From Ophiura sarsii (taxonomy: Eukaryota > Echinodermata > Ophiuroidea > Amphilepidida > Ophiuridae): a stretch of DNA of 64,000 nt. The notes beneath the pieces were generated by a model that saw only the letters and a program-made list of their open reading frames with translations, made no database searches and was not told the DNA's origin. Of this stretch, positions 21,180 to 32,470 are shown one piece after another; the stretch's first letter is position 1, and each line of letters begins with the position of its first letter. Both the position numbers and the translations under genes were made by a program. The stretch is taken from contig CM069449.1 in assembly GCA_035610835.1 (NCBI GenBank), positions 37,989,098 through 38,053,097 on the forward strand. The letters run 5' to 3'.

Positions 21180-22241
21180 GGAGTCCCAAAAGTCTATGCA
21201 CGTTTTTGAAGAGTCATATCGCATAAAATATAAATCATATGGTATAAATTTAACCATATTTTGATAGACCAGATTTGGGCAATTATTTTGATACCAAACA
21301 CAACCCTATTGGTGAACCCACAACATTATAAAACTGGTTGAAAGTTTTGGCCATGTGCCAGACCCACCCATACCAAGTACCACACATTGTTGCTAAAATC
21401 AGGTGCGCATAAATTAACAGTATGAAAGCAGTTGCGTATTAGTCACAGTTCACTGCTTACCTTGCAACATTAATGTTTTTACCAAACTCGGTCACTCACA
21501 ACATAAATAGGCGTAGTAGACAATATTGCACAGCAAACGTCTTCATTCAAGATGGTTTACAGCATAGATAAGCAAATACAAATTGTATGGTTCAACGCTG
21601 AATCAAATTCAGTTCAACTTACTCAACAAAAGTTCAGAAAACATTTCAAAGGAAGAATATCCATTCTGAAGTTGGTGGATACATTTTTGAACACAGGAAC
21701 TGTGCATGATTTGTCTCGATGTGGTAGAAAGACTGGTAGATCAACAAGTCACATTGATGTCATAAGATATGCAGTAGTCAAAAGTCCAAAGAGATCTATT
21801 CGCCGACTTTCCACGAAAACAAGATTAAAAGATCAACTGTTCACAAGGACTTGAAGAAGTTTCCATACAAGATTCAGATCAAACAAAACATTAAAGCAGC
21901 GGACAATAGTTTGCTATTATGATGGGATCACTGTAATGTAAAATTTTAAATATTACAATTGACGGATCACTTTCCGTGTAACCAACCCTACCCGTCTTTT
22001 TGTTAATCTCAATAGGTATGGATTTATGAACTTTATTCCTCCGAAGTATAAAATCACATTTTTGCAGTAATACATATTTTACTTCTATGGTGGCATTACA
22101 AACAGATGTTACTCCAATGTTTGGTATCAAAATTATTTCCCACATCTCCTCTTTCTAAATATGTATTCATATTTTCAATATGACTTATATTTTGTGAAAT
22201 ACAAAGCTTTAAAGTCGTGCATAGACTTTTGGGACACCCTG
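21177..22241 (+). mobile_element. Mariner-like transposon, internally deleted
   Basis: The ends CAGGGAGTCCCAAAAGTCTA (from 21177) and the complement of GACTTTTGGGACACCCTG (to 22241) form inverted repeats of about 26 bp, flanked by TA on both sides. The transposase frame covers only the N-terminal DNA-binding part and the catalytic domain is absent, so it is a non-autonomous derivative. Beyond it, the minisatellite unit continues at CTTTGATTTGACTCTGC. Confidence 0.85.
21552..21905 (+). pseudogene. Mariner-like transposase, N-terminal remnant with frameshift
   Basis: It starts MVYSIDKQIQIVWFNAES and continues with QLTQQKFRKHFKGR, LKLVDTFLNTGTVHDLSR and VVKSPKRSIRRLS. This is the helix-turn-helix N terminus of the mariner-like family whose members begin MVYTxEQ. 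The annotated frame stops at 21854, but a +1 shift near 21835 restores HKDLKKFPYKIQIKQ, the next conserved block, up to about 21905. All DDE/D catalytic residues lie in the part that is deleted. The product could at most be a DNA-binding fragment. Confidence 0.8.
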
Positions 22242-22345
22242 TACGTCTTTGATTTGACTCTGCAGCAGCGTAGCTACGCGTAGGGGTGTGAATGAACGGC
22301 GTGTTCGTGTAGGCAACCATGCTCAAACTCTAAGTATTACTCTTG
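22242..22345. repeat. Minisatellite array, right remnant
   Basis: CTTTGATTTGACTCTGCAGC, then GGGGTGTGAATGAACGG and GGCAACCATGCTCAAACTCT, match the distal part of the unit seen at 14960-15045. This is the last piece of the array after the mariner insertion. Confidence 0.7.
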
Positions 22346-22737
22346 AGGTATCACTTGTATCGGTATCGCTATTTTTGCTCATATCACTGATATTCAAGGG
22401 ATGGAACTCGTTTGCGATAATTTCCTGGCCCAACAAATTTCCCCATGCTAGTCTACAATGTGTCGACCGTGTCCCCGACACTGACGCGGCGGGCCCTGGA
22501 AAACTGGTCAGTATTTTAAAGAGTTGACCACCCACAGAGCACGACTTGGTGCATACATGGTGCATACAGACATGATTCAGATCATGGAAATCCCCAGTGA
22601 AAATCGCCGGGGACATTTTTGCGAGTTCCTTACGCCCTCGTGGACAGATGGTGGGGGTAGCCTGCTGGTTGGAACAGCTTGGTAACATATTTCAGGGATT
22701 ATGGGGCGCCGATTTTTGAGCAGCTTGGATTTAGTAC
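22346..22737. other. No gene recognised
   Basis: Less AT-rich than its surroundings, with an open minus-strand frame of 121 codons (22323-22688) that shows no domain and no convincing codon pattern. Confidence 0.3.
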
Positions 22738-22949
22738 TACTGTAAAACACTATAAGTTCGCGTATACGTTATTTAACGAATTGAAAATGATCGCTATTTT
22801 AGCGAACATTTAATTTCGCGAATCCGGAAATTTTACTGTTACTTTCAATGCAAAATTGACAATTTCGCGGCTATTTAATTTTGCGAATCCACATTTCTTG
22901 TGAAATTCGCGAAATTAAATCCCTCCTGAAATTAAGTGGTTTTACAGTA
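22738..22949. mobile_element. Miniature inverted-repeat element, TACTGTAAAACCAC type
   Basis: The left end TACTGTAAAACAC and right end GTGGTTTTACAGTA pair. The interior repeats TTCGCG and TTTAATTTCGCGAATCC in both orientations, so most of the 212 bp can fold on itself. Confidence 0.8.
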
Positions 22950-23129
22950 TTTAATCAGCTTGGTTGATACTAATACAACCGGGCGAGGGCGTATAAAAGT
23001 GCGAGACAAGACAAGACAAGACAATACATGAAATGACATTATTATGTTAACTAAATTACCGTTTTCTTCATCCTTATTCAGTTCGTAATGCTAGGTTTAA
23101 TCTTAGCCAATAAAACTATACTTCAATAA

Positions 23130-23486
23130 GGCCAAAAAAATTGTGTTATGTTGTCCTCCACAACTTACAGAGAGGAGAGGCGGGCGGGCGGATTTTTTCT
23201 TTTTAATTTTTTTAAAAAATTTCTTTAACCAGCGGAAGCTCAAAGTTCAGCTAACAAGAAGTTGAAATCACTCTAAGAGTCGCACATATATGTTATAAAC
23301 ACTTAATTTAATATTCAATATTCAAAATTAAACTGTTTAAAAAAATCTAAAAAAAATCTAAAAAAATTAAAATAAAATAAATCAGATTTTTTTTTTTTTA
23401 AATCTGAAAAAATCTGAAAAAAAATCGGAGCGGCCCTAAATCTAACGAGCGGGCGATCGAGGACAACATAACATCTTTTTTTGGCC
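23130..23486. mobile_element. Miniature inverted-repeat element, GGCCAAAAAAA type
   Basis: Terminal inverted repeats of about 28 bp contain GGCCAAAAAAA and TGTTATGTTGTCCTC at both ends. The interior has GGCGGGCGGGC and GAGCGGGCGATC motifs and A/T-run filler at 23340-23420. It is non-coding. Confidence 0.8.
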
Positions 23487-23701
23487 TAAACCTGGATATG
23501 CAACGATTTTAGGCGAAACCAGATCGGACAAATTAGGGAGATAATTAAAACAATGTGTTAAACTATAGCTTATTTCGTGGCATTCCCTTCCATAATTTCC
23601 CCCAAAATGACCCTGGTTATGCACCCCTAGTTTTGCCCACTGCAATTGTTCCCGCGTATTTTATCTAACACATAAATTCGAGCACCGTATGAAATGAAAA
23701 G

Positions 23702-24085
23702 TTAAAGGGGCACGAAGAGATATGTTGGAGGTTGAATTATGATAAAAACTGGGATTTGTATATTTTTAGAATTGTATTACATGAACTTTACACCTGAGTA
23801 TAACGATTACGAAAAATCAGCCCTCTTTGTATATACAACAAAACGTCGATTCCAAAATGCTGATCGAGCCGCGATCAGCATTTTGCCGTAGCTACGTCCC
23901 CCTGCAGTATGCGTGATAAATAACGCGAACCATATTTACATAGAGGGTGTTTTAAGAAAAGTTTCAATTAATAGCGATATTATTGCTTTAATCAAGTTTT
24001 GCTGTGATTTTGTGAGTAGAAACAACAATAATGAAGTAAATTATTATTTTAAAAAAATCTTTAACACTACTTCGTGTCCCTTTAA
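23702..24085. mobile_element. Inverted-repeat element, intact copy of the one at 18344-19800
   Basis: The ends TTAAAGGGGCACGAAGAG and the complement of CTACTTCGTGTCCCTTTAA are inverted repeats starting with TTAA. The body contains ATGATAAAAACTGGGATTTG and CCCCCTGCAGTATGCGTGA, plus an internal hairpin formed by AAAATGCTGATCG and CGATCAGCATTTT around 23855-23884. It is non-coding. It serves as the empty-site reference for the LINE insertion in the other copy. Confidence 0.8.
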
Positions 24086-24364
24086 TTAAGGTAACCCGCA
24101 CCTTCTGCACACATTATTGTATTATAGTACAGCCTGCCAGCCGATACAATACAATTGTGTTGGTCGTCGGCGATTCCAACAATTTGGAATAAAATCACCA
24201 GGATGTACCTCACATGGTATGGGTTGAAATTCAGTGTTTAATTTTGCCCAAAAAAACCGAGATCATTGCACATTTAGACCGAATTATTTGTTTTAAGAAT
24301 GTCTCCATTATTAAAGGTCTGATAACATCATGACTGGTGTCAAATGAAAGGTGACAGTATTAGC

Positions 24365-24945
24365 TTTCATATGATACCACTCTTTATATGAAACCAGTTA
24401 TGTAAACGATTCTTGAATGATGGGAATATCCTGAAAAACAGTATTTTAATGAGAAACTTGTAAAAAGACCACTACCGTGAGGACCAAAATTGCTATGAAT
24501 TGGAATAAACAAGCACCTCCGTTTCTTTTTTAATCTAAAAAATGCTATGTTGTTATTCTTATTTTGTATTAGCTTATACTGCTCTCTAAATGTAAAACGA
24601 GTGGAAAGAGTGGAAATTCACTCTTTCAAGGAGTTAAACGCAGGACAACACGTTTTTGAGTGGAAAAGCACTCTAAAAGCAGTGAAAGGGGATTTCATAT
24701 GACAATGTTCCACTTTATTGAGAGTGAAAAATTAACTAAATGTGCAAATTAAAAAATTAAATTAACACTCATTTTAGAGTGAACATTTTTTATTGTTTGT
24801 TTATTCCAATTCATAGCTATGGCAATTTTGTCCCTATAGTGGTATTTTTACAAGTTTCTCATCAAAATACTGTTTTTCAGGATATTCCCATCATTCAAGA
24901 ATCGTTTACATAACTGGTTTCATATGAAAAGTGATGGTATCGGCT
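24365..24945. repeat. Large inverted repeat with a smaller element in its centre
   Basis: The left arm (about 24365-24518) and right arm (about 24796-24945) are reverse complements; for example ATTCTTGAATGATGGGAATA is mirrored by TATTCCCATCATTCAAGAAT. Between them sits a partial copy (24582-24790) of the 15681-15956 element, beginning GCTCTCTAAATGTAAAACGA and lacking its right end. Confidence 0.8.
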
Positions 24946-24949
24946 CGTA

Positions 24950-25679
24950 TATGTTACCAGTATAAGCGAATATAAATTAAGAATAATAAATGGGTGACAA
25001 AAACATCGATATTTAGCATTTTCGGATTCAAAATGCTAATTCATTTAAGTTTTGTATCAAATAAAAAGTGATGATGTCAGCTTTTATATGATATAAAATA
25101 TATGAGCGAATATATATTACATTTAACAACATTGTAACATTAAAAACTCTATTATTAATATGTTTTAACTAAATCTTATATTGCTAGTATTACATTAGCC
25201 AACGAAAGAAAGGCAAGCATATCGTATTATCGTATCAATCGTCGCTGTTCAGACATACCGGCACATCACGAAAAAACAGCATAATGAGTAAATCGCGTTT
25301 GATTTTTTCCCCAATTTTTGAAGTTTTATTGGAGAACATATACATCAAATGTCACTATCATCGTCAAAAATAATTATTCTACTTATTATAAGATCAAAAA
25401 GAGGTAATGTCAGCTATGTAGGCCTAGGCTAAAATAATTCAAGAATAACAAAAAATATGAGAACAATATCAATTTTAAAGACTGGTACTTTTTAAAAGCT
25501 GATATTATGCAAGACAAATCTGTTATGTGTGGACTTCCGTTCACATTCGTCAGTTGAATAATGCAATGTCTAAAAGATGTCTATATCATAAGAGAAAGAA
25601 TAGAGGATTTTTCGTTGATTACGACCATCGCTAAATTACGAGAATACTGAAGTGTACCCATTCCAGGTCGCGATTTTGT
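24950..25679. other. No gene recognised
   Basis: AT-rich with loose repetition of GTGATG-type and CAGCTTTTATATGAT words that may extend the preceding inverted repeat. No coding signal. Confidence 0.35.
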
Positions 25680-26125
25680 TGGGGGGGGGGGGGGGGGCAC
25701 TCATGAATAAAAAGTTGTAATCATCCGTGTGCATCCAATCTCAAAAACTACCCTTAATTAACGCGGATTCTCAAAGAATTAAAGAATCACCCTTAACAAG
25801 GATTTATAGCGAAGAAGTAGGACCTCAAGGCAACGTTTAGACTAGAAAAATGCTCAAAAACGTAAGAAGTAATTATGTGATTAAGTTGGGTTAGTAAATG
25901 TGTCTTATAGGGTTTAAACATTTTTTGGCTATTTTATGACAATGATGACACGTGACAATCGGCACAATAAACCCTTAAAGCGTACATTCCGGTTGAAAAA
26001 GACACCCTTATTCTCTGAAATTGGCGATTTTGATATCCTCAGATCCTGCGGTGGTCGAAAAAGCACCGCGTTTTCGTTCACGCGGATCATTACAACATTA
26101 TACCTGACTGCCTCCCCCCCTGGAC
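25680..26125. mobile_element. Poly-G-ended repeat of the GGGGGGGCACTCA family, degraded
   Basis: A run of about 18 G at 25680-25697 is followed by CACTCATGAATAAAAAG, the same start as the better preserved element at 54188-54607 (poly-G then CACTCAA). A possible right end, GACTGCCTCCCCCCC, lies at 26107-26121. No target duplication was identified. Confidence 0.4.
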
Positions 26126-27667
26126 CTTATCCCTAAACCATAATTCCACCCTAAACTAATCCTTGACCCTAACCGTATCCTAACATGTTAACCTAGTTAC
26201 GACAGCATATCGCTTCCTGGTCTGGTACGAAGTTTATATTATGAATGTGATCTTGTTATGAGATGCATGAGTTATTCATTTTGACGATTTTAAGTTGTAA
26301 CTGTGACGTCATAGCATTAGAGTCAGTACACTTTGGACACTGCCCAATCAGTTAATTGACGTTCTAAGAGGATTGCACATAACACGACACCCGAAACAGA
26401 TAACTCCCGATTTGTTTTGCATATAATGATACCTAAGACAATATCTTTAATGTAGTTTGAAACAGGTAATATAAGAGGGAAAAGTATGGAGGAGTAGTTA
26501 AATATAATGTATACACCATCAGGGTTTCAAATAGTTAATTTGATTTAAAAATGCCCGGCTGACCATAGTCGTGAATCACTAATTTTGCGGAAAATCAAAA
26601 CATCTATAAAAATCAAAGACAAAAATCGAAGGTTCGTTAGTTAAGAAATATTTTGTAATGCTAAACAATTATTTTTTAATGATAAATCATCAATCAACAT
26701 AGCAATTATTTTCACGACTCATAAATATTTGACTTTCAATGACAAATGAATGAATGACAAATTAAATGACAAAATAAAAGAATAGTTTGTAATCAATAAT
26801 TAGTCATTTAATATGAATGACAATTTAATGACTGATCCTAATTTGTAATTTCATTGATAATTAGTCATTTAATTTATCATTTTACATATATTTTAGTCAA
26901 GGAAATGTTTGTTACGATGAAAATTAACTAGAAAAATTGTTCTTTTAGCAACACAAATAAATGTGCACCATTACAGAATATTTCTTGGATCACAAACTTG
27001 CCATTTCTTATGACAAGTTTTTAATTGGTTAAATAAGACCACATTTCTGACGAATTAATATTCTCCGTGTAGAAAATTACAGGCAAATACTAAAACCAGT
27101 TCACTATTAATGTGTACCTAGAAAAACGGATTATTGAAAGGTGTGTTGTGTAGGCATTGACACCTCTAGGCTCGGGGAACATAATTATAAGCAAAAATTG
27201 TGCACGTATTCAATTGTTTTTTCACCTCAAATTATGTCAGTATTGACATTTTGATATCAATATTTCATTACACGAATAAATAAATAAGTCCTACCTTCCA
27301 AGACCTCGTGTTTCAAAGAAGCATCTCGTTGTGATTTTCCAAAGAGTGATAAACCCGATACTCAATACACCGCCACAAGCATGAAAAGGCAACGTGTTAC
27401 TGGAATAACTGAAGTCGCGTCTATTGCGTCTGTATTAGTTCGTCACTATTATTAGTTTGGGCTTGTGCTCAGGTTTGCGATGCAGTTAAAAACAGAATTA
27501 CAACTATGACGAATGTTCAATGGAATACAAACTTTCATAATTGATGTCACCAGTGCTGGCAAAAGGTTTAATAAAATCAAAAAATGTTGGCGAAAATGTC
27601 AAAGTTGTTTACAATTTTCTGGAATATAAGATCAATCATTAAACATTTTTTATTCGAGGCATATTCA
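26126..27667. other. No gene recognised
   Basis: Contains a degenerate AATGACAAATT / AATTAGTCATTTAAT repeat in both orientations at about 26735-26895. The rest is unique AT-rich sequence without domains. Confidence 0.4.
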
Positions 27668-27845
27668 AATGCTGCCCTTAAAGGTACAATTTTCGTGATA
27701 AAAAGCCGTTTTTTGTATCTAAATAGTTCAATGGTTTATTAATAACATGATGCCACGTACGTCTATCGTCCAATCTCCGTGGCGCTTCTGTGATCCTGCC
27801 GTTTATAAGAGGAACAGACGTGGTTCGATACCCGAGATTCCCTTA
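27668..27845 (+). repeat. tRNA-like cassette, copy 2
   Basis: It matches 441-620 from AAAGGTACAATTTTC through ATAGTTCAATGGTTTATTAA to the tRNA-like part. Here AATCTC (near 27771) pairs exactly with GAGATT (near 27833), and the B box is GGTTCGATACCCG. Flanking sequence is not shared with copy 1, so the cassette itself is the mobile or duplicated unit. Confidence 0.55.
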
Positions 27846-28609
27846 TTTTTTGGGGAAGAGTTAACTCGGGCCCCTTAGTTTTACAAATAAAAGGTCACGT
27901 GGTCATCATTATTAGTTCAATTATCTAGTGGTGACGTGAAACGTTACAATTATTGTATTTACTAAATAATGTAAATTGTATTATACATAAAGGAAGAAGT
28001 ATTGATAGGAAAAAGAACCTTATCTGTGGTTACAGGCAATTTGAGGTCTTTAATACAGTCGGCAGTAGTGTTTGGTGGTATAAAATGCGAAAATATCGCC
28101 AAATTCAGATTTTCAGTGCGAAATTAGTATTTTAATGATATTTTATATTAAATGTGTCTATTACCGTAAATAAAATGGTGCTTTAACCCTAACCATCCTC
28201 AATGCCGCAAATGTTCACGGTAAAGTCTGAGCAGCTACCGTGTTTTATCATACTTTTTTATTTGTCCTTATAACATTTGCAACAATTATTCATGATGGTC
28301 AGCAACAGTACAGGATTTTGTAACGGAAATCCACCCATGCTTTTAATATACTGAAGATGAATGACAAACTTGCCTCTGGAATGGATTCAGCATTGTGGAA
28401 TTATTGAAAAAATGCCCCTTTATCATATTCAAGAACATCATAACATTTCTAAAATAGTCGTTAAGTAGCCATCTTGAATTTTTCATAATGAGTACAATTA
28501 ACCCAATACATGTACCTAACCCAATACTAAAACCTACTAGTAGGTTTTAGAATAATTTCATATAAATGAGATGAGAGCAACAATTATACATTACTGTTTC
28601 TAGGTTATA
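27846..28609. other. No gene recognised
   Basis: Unique AT-rich sequence. A short imperfect repeat of AACCTACTAGTAGGTTTTAG at about 28530 is self-complementary. Confidence 0.35.
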
Positions 28610-28925
28610 TTTCATGCTGGAAACAACTTCAGAATAATAAAATAACTACTGTATATTGGATTCCACGGCATAACGTTAGTCAAAACAGACACCTAAATAA
28701 CGTGTCCTAGTTAGGTGTTCAAAAGTTATGTGATTTTATCAATTCCAAGATGGCCGCTGGCAGCTATCTTGCATTTCATGCTGAATACAGCCTCCAAATC
28801 ATAAAATAACCACCGTATTAGATTCCTAGTCATAAAGTTAGTCAAAAAAGATACCTCAATCTTGTCTCCGGGTTAATATGTCCAGAAGTTATGTGATTTT
28901 CTAAATTCCAAGATGGCTTCTGGAG
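28610..28925. repeat. Direct dimer, about 165-bp unit
   Basis: TATTTCATGCTGGAAACAAC / CATTTCATGCTGAATACAGC, ATAACGTTAGTCAAAACAGA / ATAAAGTTAGTCAAAAAAGA and AAGTTATGTGATTTT...AATTCCAAGATGGC occur twice in the same order. The two units are clearly diverged. Confidence 0.7.
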
Positions 28926-29063
28926 GCCATTTTGGATATTACTACAAAATATATGCTGCAGAACAGTCTTAAGAATGGGTCATTGCTTGAGAATAAGTGT
29001 TTATGGGTACTTTGTGATGCTTGGTTTCCTGTTAAAACATTCGTAGGGGCTCATTTCCCACCC

Positions 29064-29154
29064 CCCAATATAACACTGTTATTTTATGGAAAAATGTCCC
29101 CGCCCCCCCCCCCCCCCCCCCCAATATAACACTGTTATTTTATGGAAAAATGTC
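29064..29154. repeat. Direct repeat flanking a poly-C tract
   Basis: CCAATATAACACTGTTATTT plus TATGGAAAAATGTC occurs twice, immediately before and after a run of about 20 C (29103-29122). This looks like slippage or unequal exchange at the C run. Confidence 0.8.
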
Positions 29155-29991
29155 AAACTTTCTGGCAACACTGTTTGCCTCTGTCAAAATTACCGATTTT
29201 TTTTAAATTTTATTTAGGTAAAGCAATACCTAGTCTAGCCACACTGATAATAGAATTTTTTAAAAAGCACCACTTTGGGGTTTACAGCTCATTGAACATT
29301 GCTATATTTCAGGAAATAAATATTTACAAAAACACCCCTATTTCAAACAATGGTATAACCCAAGTAGGCCATGATGGTTGTTTGAGAACTGCATTTCTAG
29401 AAAGCTTATGTGTTGTAAATCATGTGGTGTGACTGTCAAGTTCTACCTCTACTTTCCCTACATATGGTGAATCTTAAAAGTTTGAAATATTTTAGCCTTA
29501 TAAAAGTGCTGAAATAGGCCAAAACGTGTCATTTTGATATTTTGGCCGTTGCTATGGTAACGAAGGTCCAGCGGTGACCTAATTTGGATTTTTATAGGCT
29601 TTGACCAATGCTGCACCCTGACATTAAGAAGAATTTTTTTTTTTTTGAAGTCTGCCAACATTTTTTTGATTTACTTTGATTATTACGCAAAGTTGCTCTT
29701 AATATCAATAACCCTCACTCTTGTACACATTTACACTGAAAGATATCATTTAATAACGCAATTCTGTGTGAAAGGGGTGTTTTGTGTCAATTTGCCTTTA
29801 AGCCTGCCGAATTCGGCAGCCTTGATATGAACCCTTTCAAAGGCCATGTACAGGGGGATGCCGTAGTCAAATTTGTTTTTCTTCACATATCTGTTTTGCC
29901 TACGTCATACCATGTTTTGAGAAGGGGCTCACATTTTTTTTAAAATCAAAAATTTGGTAACTAACAAACCTCCTACTATAGTATAATACAG
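29155..29991. other. No gene recognised
   Basis: Several open frames of 60-96 codons exist, but none shows a domain, a splice pattern or a codon bias that I would trust. Confidence 0.3.
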
Positions 29992-30217
29992 CTACACACA
30001 GAAAACACTATGTAAACAAATTACACAAATTATGTAAAAAATACACAATCTGTGTAAAAATAGAACTCCATAATACTATGTAAACAGTTGTGTTAAGCTT
30101 TTGCATAGGAATTTACACAAGCTTGGGTATATATTACATGTTTTATGTAAACTCTTACATAATAATTATGGAGTTCTATATTTACATAATTTTTTACATA
30201 GTGTTTTCTGTGTGTAG
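29992..30217. mobile_element. Miniature inverted-repeat element, CTACACACAGAAAACA type
   Basis: Perfect 24-bp terminal inverted repeats (CTACACACAGAAAACACTAT and onward) enclose a 226-bp AT-rich body. Inside, AACTCCATAATACTATG and CATAATAATTATGGAGTT also mirror one another. It is non-coding. Confidence 0.85.
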
Positions 30218-31171
30218 GAGCATTGCTAAATACGGGTACACTAATAAGAGTATTATTATTATTTAACGTTATACGGTTTTCAGTAGTTTAGACAGAAAAA
30301 TTACCCGCCAAATCGGCAAATACATCTCATGCGTGACCTACTTCAACATATTTGGGAGGAGGGGAACGACTTCTGACATGCCCCTTCTCATCGACATTTT
30401 GAATTGTTGAGAAAGTTGATGTTTGTTTCATTTAAAATTTAGAGTTTAAACGACAAGTATCTAAAGAATGCTAGAATAAGTGTAAAGGATGATTAATGTA
30501 GGGCTTTAATCATAGAGAGGTACGATATACAAAGGAAAAGATTGACACATTTGATTTGATGAACTAAAGTTCAGATGAGAAAAGTCGACAGGTGAATAGA
30601 ATCAATTAATATATGCAGAGGGTGGGGTTAATCTTTAATATATAGTGCATTCGTTATTTGTCGACAATAATTTTGGTTGTTAAAGGAAATCCTTGCCATG
30701 GAATTTTAGCGCTCAGATATGTAGTATTATTATTATACATACCGCATACAGTTACGAGATTTCCACATCGCTGTTTCATGCATCGATATTTTCGATTTAT
30801 GCATTGAATGCCTGCGTGATTACGTGCCGCGACCTGCAGCTGATGATGTGGTTTTAGTAACGATGATATAACAATATTAGGTATGGCTATCCCATCAGCA
30901 ATTTCGACACAGACAACCTGGCGCGAATTTCAAATAATCACAGGTTGGAAATGTGCAGTTCGATTTCGTTTTATTGAACATTATATCTCTGTGTTCAATT
31001 AAACGTTCAACTGGTCAATATACATTAGACAATTATTTTCCTACCATATAACGCTTGGTTTAATGAATGGTACTGTTCTCTACTACTCATACTGATACAT
31101 CAGGCGAGAAAAAATAAAAAGGTTCAAGCTCTCTGATACACTGTCACATTCAGGAAAGGTCACTTGAAATA
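30218..31171. other. No gene recognised
   Basis: Unique sequence. A small hairpin-like block, CATCGATATTTTCGATTTATG, lies near 30781. No coding signal. Confidence 0.35.
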
Positions 31172-31179
31172 CCAGATAA

Positions 31180-31751
31180 CAGTGGCGTAACAGCCGGGGG
31201 GCAGGGGGGCACAGTGCCCCCCCCCCTGCCCCCCCCCCCCCCCCCCCCACCCCCCTGAAGGTGCTCAGCAGGAAATTCAAACCTACCCACCAGGAAAATG
31301 GTGGGAAGGGAAATGAGGAAAAGAAGGAGGAAAGGGAAAGAAAAGAGAGAGAGAAAGGAAAAAGGGAGGAAAAAGAAAAAGGAAAAGGAGAAAAAAGGGG
31401 AAAGAAAGAAAAAAAGAAAGGGAAATAGAGAAAGAACGAAAATTTCGCAGTACAAAAAGCACAACAGTCAACAAATTGTTGACTGTCGTGTTTTTTGTAC
31501 TGCGAAATTTTGTGACCGTGCGAAATTTTGTGACCATGCGAATTTGTTTGACCCCCCCCCCCCCCTCCCCCCCCCCCCCCTCCCCCCCCCCCCCCCCCCC
31601 CACACTTACGTGAAATTCACGAAGTAACTGACTGGGGAAAATTTGGGGCAACCTTTTACGAAAAATTCCGGGACGGAATTATTCTAACCAGGATTTTTTG
31701 GGCTGTGCCCCCCCCCCCCCCCCCTGACAACCAACCTCTGTTACGCCCCTG
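31180..31751. mobile_element. hAT-type non-autonomous element with CCAGATAA target duplication
   Basis: The ends CAGTGGCGTAACAG and CTGTTACGCCCCTG are inverted repeats and are flanked by CCAGATAA at 31172-31179 and 31752-31759. An 8-bp duplication is the hAT hallmark. The body holds poly-C blocks (31211-31250, 31550-31600, 31709-31724), a purine tract (about 31300-31440) and a long cruciform. It has no transposase and is therefore non-autonomous. Related left ends occur at 45879 (CAGTGGCGTACCC) and 50227 (CAGTTGCGTAGC). Confidence 0.85.
31439..31511. repeat. 35-bp-stem palindrome inside the hAT-type element
   Basis: The arms AAAATTTCGCAGTACAAAAA...CAGTCAACAA and TTGTTGACTG...TTTTTTGTACTGCGAAATTTT meet at a 1-nt centre, with only two mismatches. 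The purine tract lies directly on its left and repeated TTTTGTGACCGTGCGAAATT words on its right. Confidence 0.85.
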
Positions 31752-31759
31752 CCAGATAA

Positions 31760-32255
31760 TGATTGTAAATTATGCTAATATTGGTTGAGTACATGTTTAT
31801 CATTATAGTAACTAGCGGCGTACCCTCGCTACGCTCGGGTCCCCGCTAGATGGTTATGCCACATACCTACCTCTGAAACCACATAAACCCCCTACAACCC
31901 CCTCAACCAGGTTGATTTATAACCATATCCCACCTAAAGGCATTATAAACCCATACTACACCCCCCCCCCCCCCCCCCAATTCGGTCAAACACACAAACA
32001 TACACCGTTTCCAGATTTATAGTAAGATACACAATTGATATTTTGAATGCATATAAAATGTATAACAAATAAGTCAGATATTTGACAGAAAATAGAATTA
32101 CATTCAAACGCTTGACAGCGTATATCATTGCATTTATACATAAGGAATTCATCATATGCGGGGAAAAGTCAACTAAGCCACACCGTAATTGATATAAACA
32201 CAGATTATTGTTCAAATACAAACCATAATGCAGAAGCTTCATAAAGGGTTCAACA
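31760..32255. other. No gene recognised; poly-C tract
   Basis: A short inverted motif CTAGCGG...CCGCTAG encloses GTACCCTCGCTACGCTCGGG at 31813-31850. A run of about 18 C lies at 31961-31978. Nothing else stands out. Confidence 0.4.
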
Positions 32256-32470
32256 AAAGAAAGTATACACTTTGTTTATGTCATTTTGAGTAACATTCAA
32301 TATTTTTTGTTGACCAAACAGGCTAGATAATAGGCATTTAGATAAGCCATGATAAATGGCAAAGATAAGCCATGATTAGCACCATTTAAAGAAAATTGGT
32401 CACTTTCAAAAGTCACATTTTCAACGCACGCAAGCCGCAAGAAAATGCTGTGCGTGGCACTTTGTATGGC
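32256..32470 (+). repeat. Foldback-element arm (CAACAAAAGAAAGT family), copy 1
   Basis: It starts CAACAAAAGAAAGTATACAC, continues with TTTGTTTATG, GACCAAACAGGCTAGATA and CACATTTTCAACGCACGCAA, and ends AAAATGCTGTGCGTGGCAC. The same order of blocks appears at 43641 onward and at 61079 onward. Only one arm is recognised here. Confidence 0.7.

Noticed and set aside
22323..22688. 121-codon minus-strand ORF
   Set aside because: No domain and no splice or start context. It overlaps the end of the minisatellite remnant.
31298..31627. Lysine/arginine-rich ORF and its Phe/Ser/Pro-rich shadow on the other strand
   Set aside because: Low-complexity translation of the purine tract and poly-C runs inside the hAT-type element.
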